A DNA stretch of 5,775 nucleotides from an uncultured Clostridia bacterium (GTDB lineage Bacteria; Bacillota; Clostridia; Lachnospirales; Lachnospiraceae). The translations under genes and the position numbers were made by a program. Shown here piece by piece: positions 5,605-5,775 of the stretch. The notes under the pieces were generated by a model. That model was given only the letters and a program-made list of their open reading frames with translations. It did not search any database and was not told the origin of the DNA. The stretch is from positions 1 through 5,775 of the forward strand of contig CAMOHF010000085.1 in the NCBI GenBank assembly GCA_946614685.1. The letters run 5' to 3'. Position 1 is the first letter of the stretch, and each line of letters opens with the position of its first letter.

Positions 5605-5633
5605 ATTGTAGCGAGAATCCAAGGTTTTGTAAA
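5605..5633 (-). promoter_or_regulatory. tadA promoter
   Basis: On the minus strand, TTTACA (5633-5628), a 17-bp spacer and TACAAT (5610-5605). The predicted start is near 5598, giving a 5' leader of about 60 nt to the GTG start of tadA. Confidence 0.7.
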
Positions 5634-5656
5634 GAGTGGGGACGGAACGGCGACCT

Positions 5657-5682
5657 GCAGGACGCGGCGCTTGACGTCCTGC
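5657..5682. promoter_or_regulatory. Perfect dyad over the -35 of the SRP RNA promoter
   Basis: GCAGGACG (5657-5664) and CGTCCTGC (5675-5682) are exact inverted 8-mers separated by 10 bp. The right arm shares bases with the TTGACG hexamer (5671-5676). It lies in the 126-bp gap between the two divergent genes and could be an operator or a chance G+C-rich hairpin; no known factor consensus is recognised. Confidence 0.35.
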
Positions 5683-5699
5683 GCATTTTACGTTACAAT
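5671..5699 (+). promoter_or_regulatory. SRP RNA promoter
   Basis: TTGACG at 5671-5676, a 17-bp spacer and TACAAT at 5694-5699, near consensus as expected for a stable RNA gene. The predicted start is near 5706, about 18 nt before the mature-like 5' end of the RNA, so a short leader would have to be trimmed. Confidence 0.8.
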
Positions 5700-5723
5700 A
5701 CGAAAGCATGAATTCGATACAAA

Positions 5724-5775
5724 ATTTCCGTGCAGCCGGGGAGTTAGCGGTGCCCTGTACCTGCAATCCGCTATA
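5724..5775 (+). ncRNA. ffs: Signal recognition particle RNA, large bacterial type (5' part only)
   Basis: The scaffold RNA of the signal recognition particle, which with the Ffh protein targets membrane and secreted proteins to the translocon during translation. The block CCGGGGAGTTAGCGG (5736-5750) followed by TGCCCTGTACCTGCAATCCG (5751-5770) closely matches my memory of the Alu-domain start of the Bacillus scRNA. That domain is present in the large SRP RNA of Firmicutes and absent from the short Proteobacterial form. TAGCGG (5745-5750) pairs with CCGCTA (5768-5773), one of the small Alu helices. The gene is cut by the right edge, so the S domain with the Ffh-binding tetraloop is not visible. 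The exact 5' end is an estimate by a few bases. Its placement next to tadA is common in Firmicutes, although here the two are divergent. Confidence 0.9.

Overview
The window looks like chromosomal DNA from a clostridial Firmicute, most likely a member of the Lachnospiraceae or a close relative. Reasons: strong AGGAGG-type ribosome binding sites, sigma-A-like promoters, an ATP-type PEP carboxykinase, a YtrA-like GntR/ABC operon, and the start of a large Firmicutes-type SRP RNA with an Alu domain. Base composition is moderate, around half G+C by eye. No phage, plasmid, IS, tRNA, rRNA or CRISPR signature is visible.

Layout. Positions 1-360 hold no convincing gene. This is a G+C-rich stretch with nested inverted repeats, probably an intergenic repeat or structured element. 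Positions 350-486 are the pckA control region: direct repeats, a dyad over the -35, an extended -10 promoter, and a perfect hairpin at the predicted 5' end of the mRNA. pckA (487-2100) is complete and ends in a textbook intrinsic terminator. A new promoter, overlapped by a 44-bp dyad made of 8-bp half-sites, drives a three-gene operon (2293-4503). It encodes a short GntR/YtrA-type regulator, an ABC ATPase with an unusual Gln/Met/Pro-repeat N-terminus, and a six-helix membrane partner.

From the other side, tadA and a GNAT acetyltransferase form a leftward pair (5537 down to 4516) that converges on the ABC operon with only 12 bp between stop codons. Upstream of tadA, and divergent from it, lies the promoter and 5' end of the SRP RNA gene, which runs off the right edge.

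How they fit together. pckA is central carbon metabolism with its own signals. The GntR operon is probably autoregulated and ligand- or stress-induced, as known YtrA-type systems are. tadA and the SRP RNA serve translation and protein targeting. The least ordinary items are the repeat-bearing ABC ATPase, the multi-half-site operator in front of its operon, and the fold-back element at the left edge.
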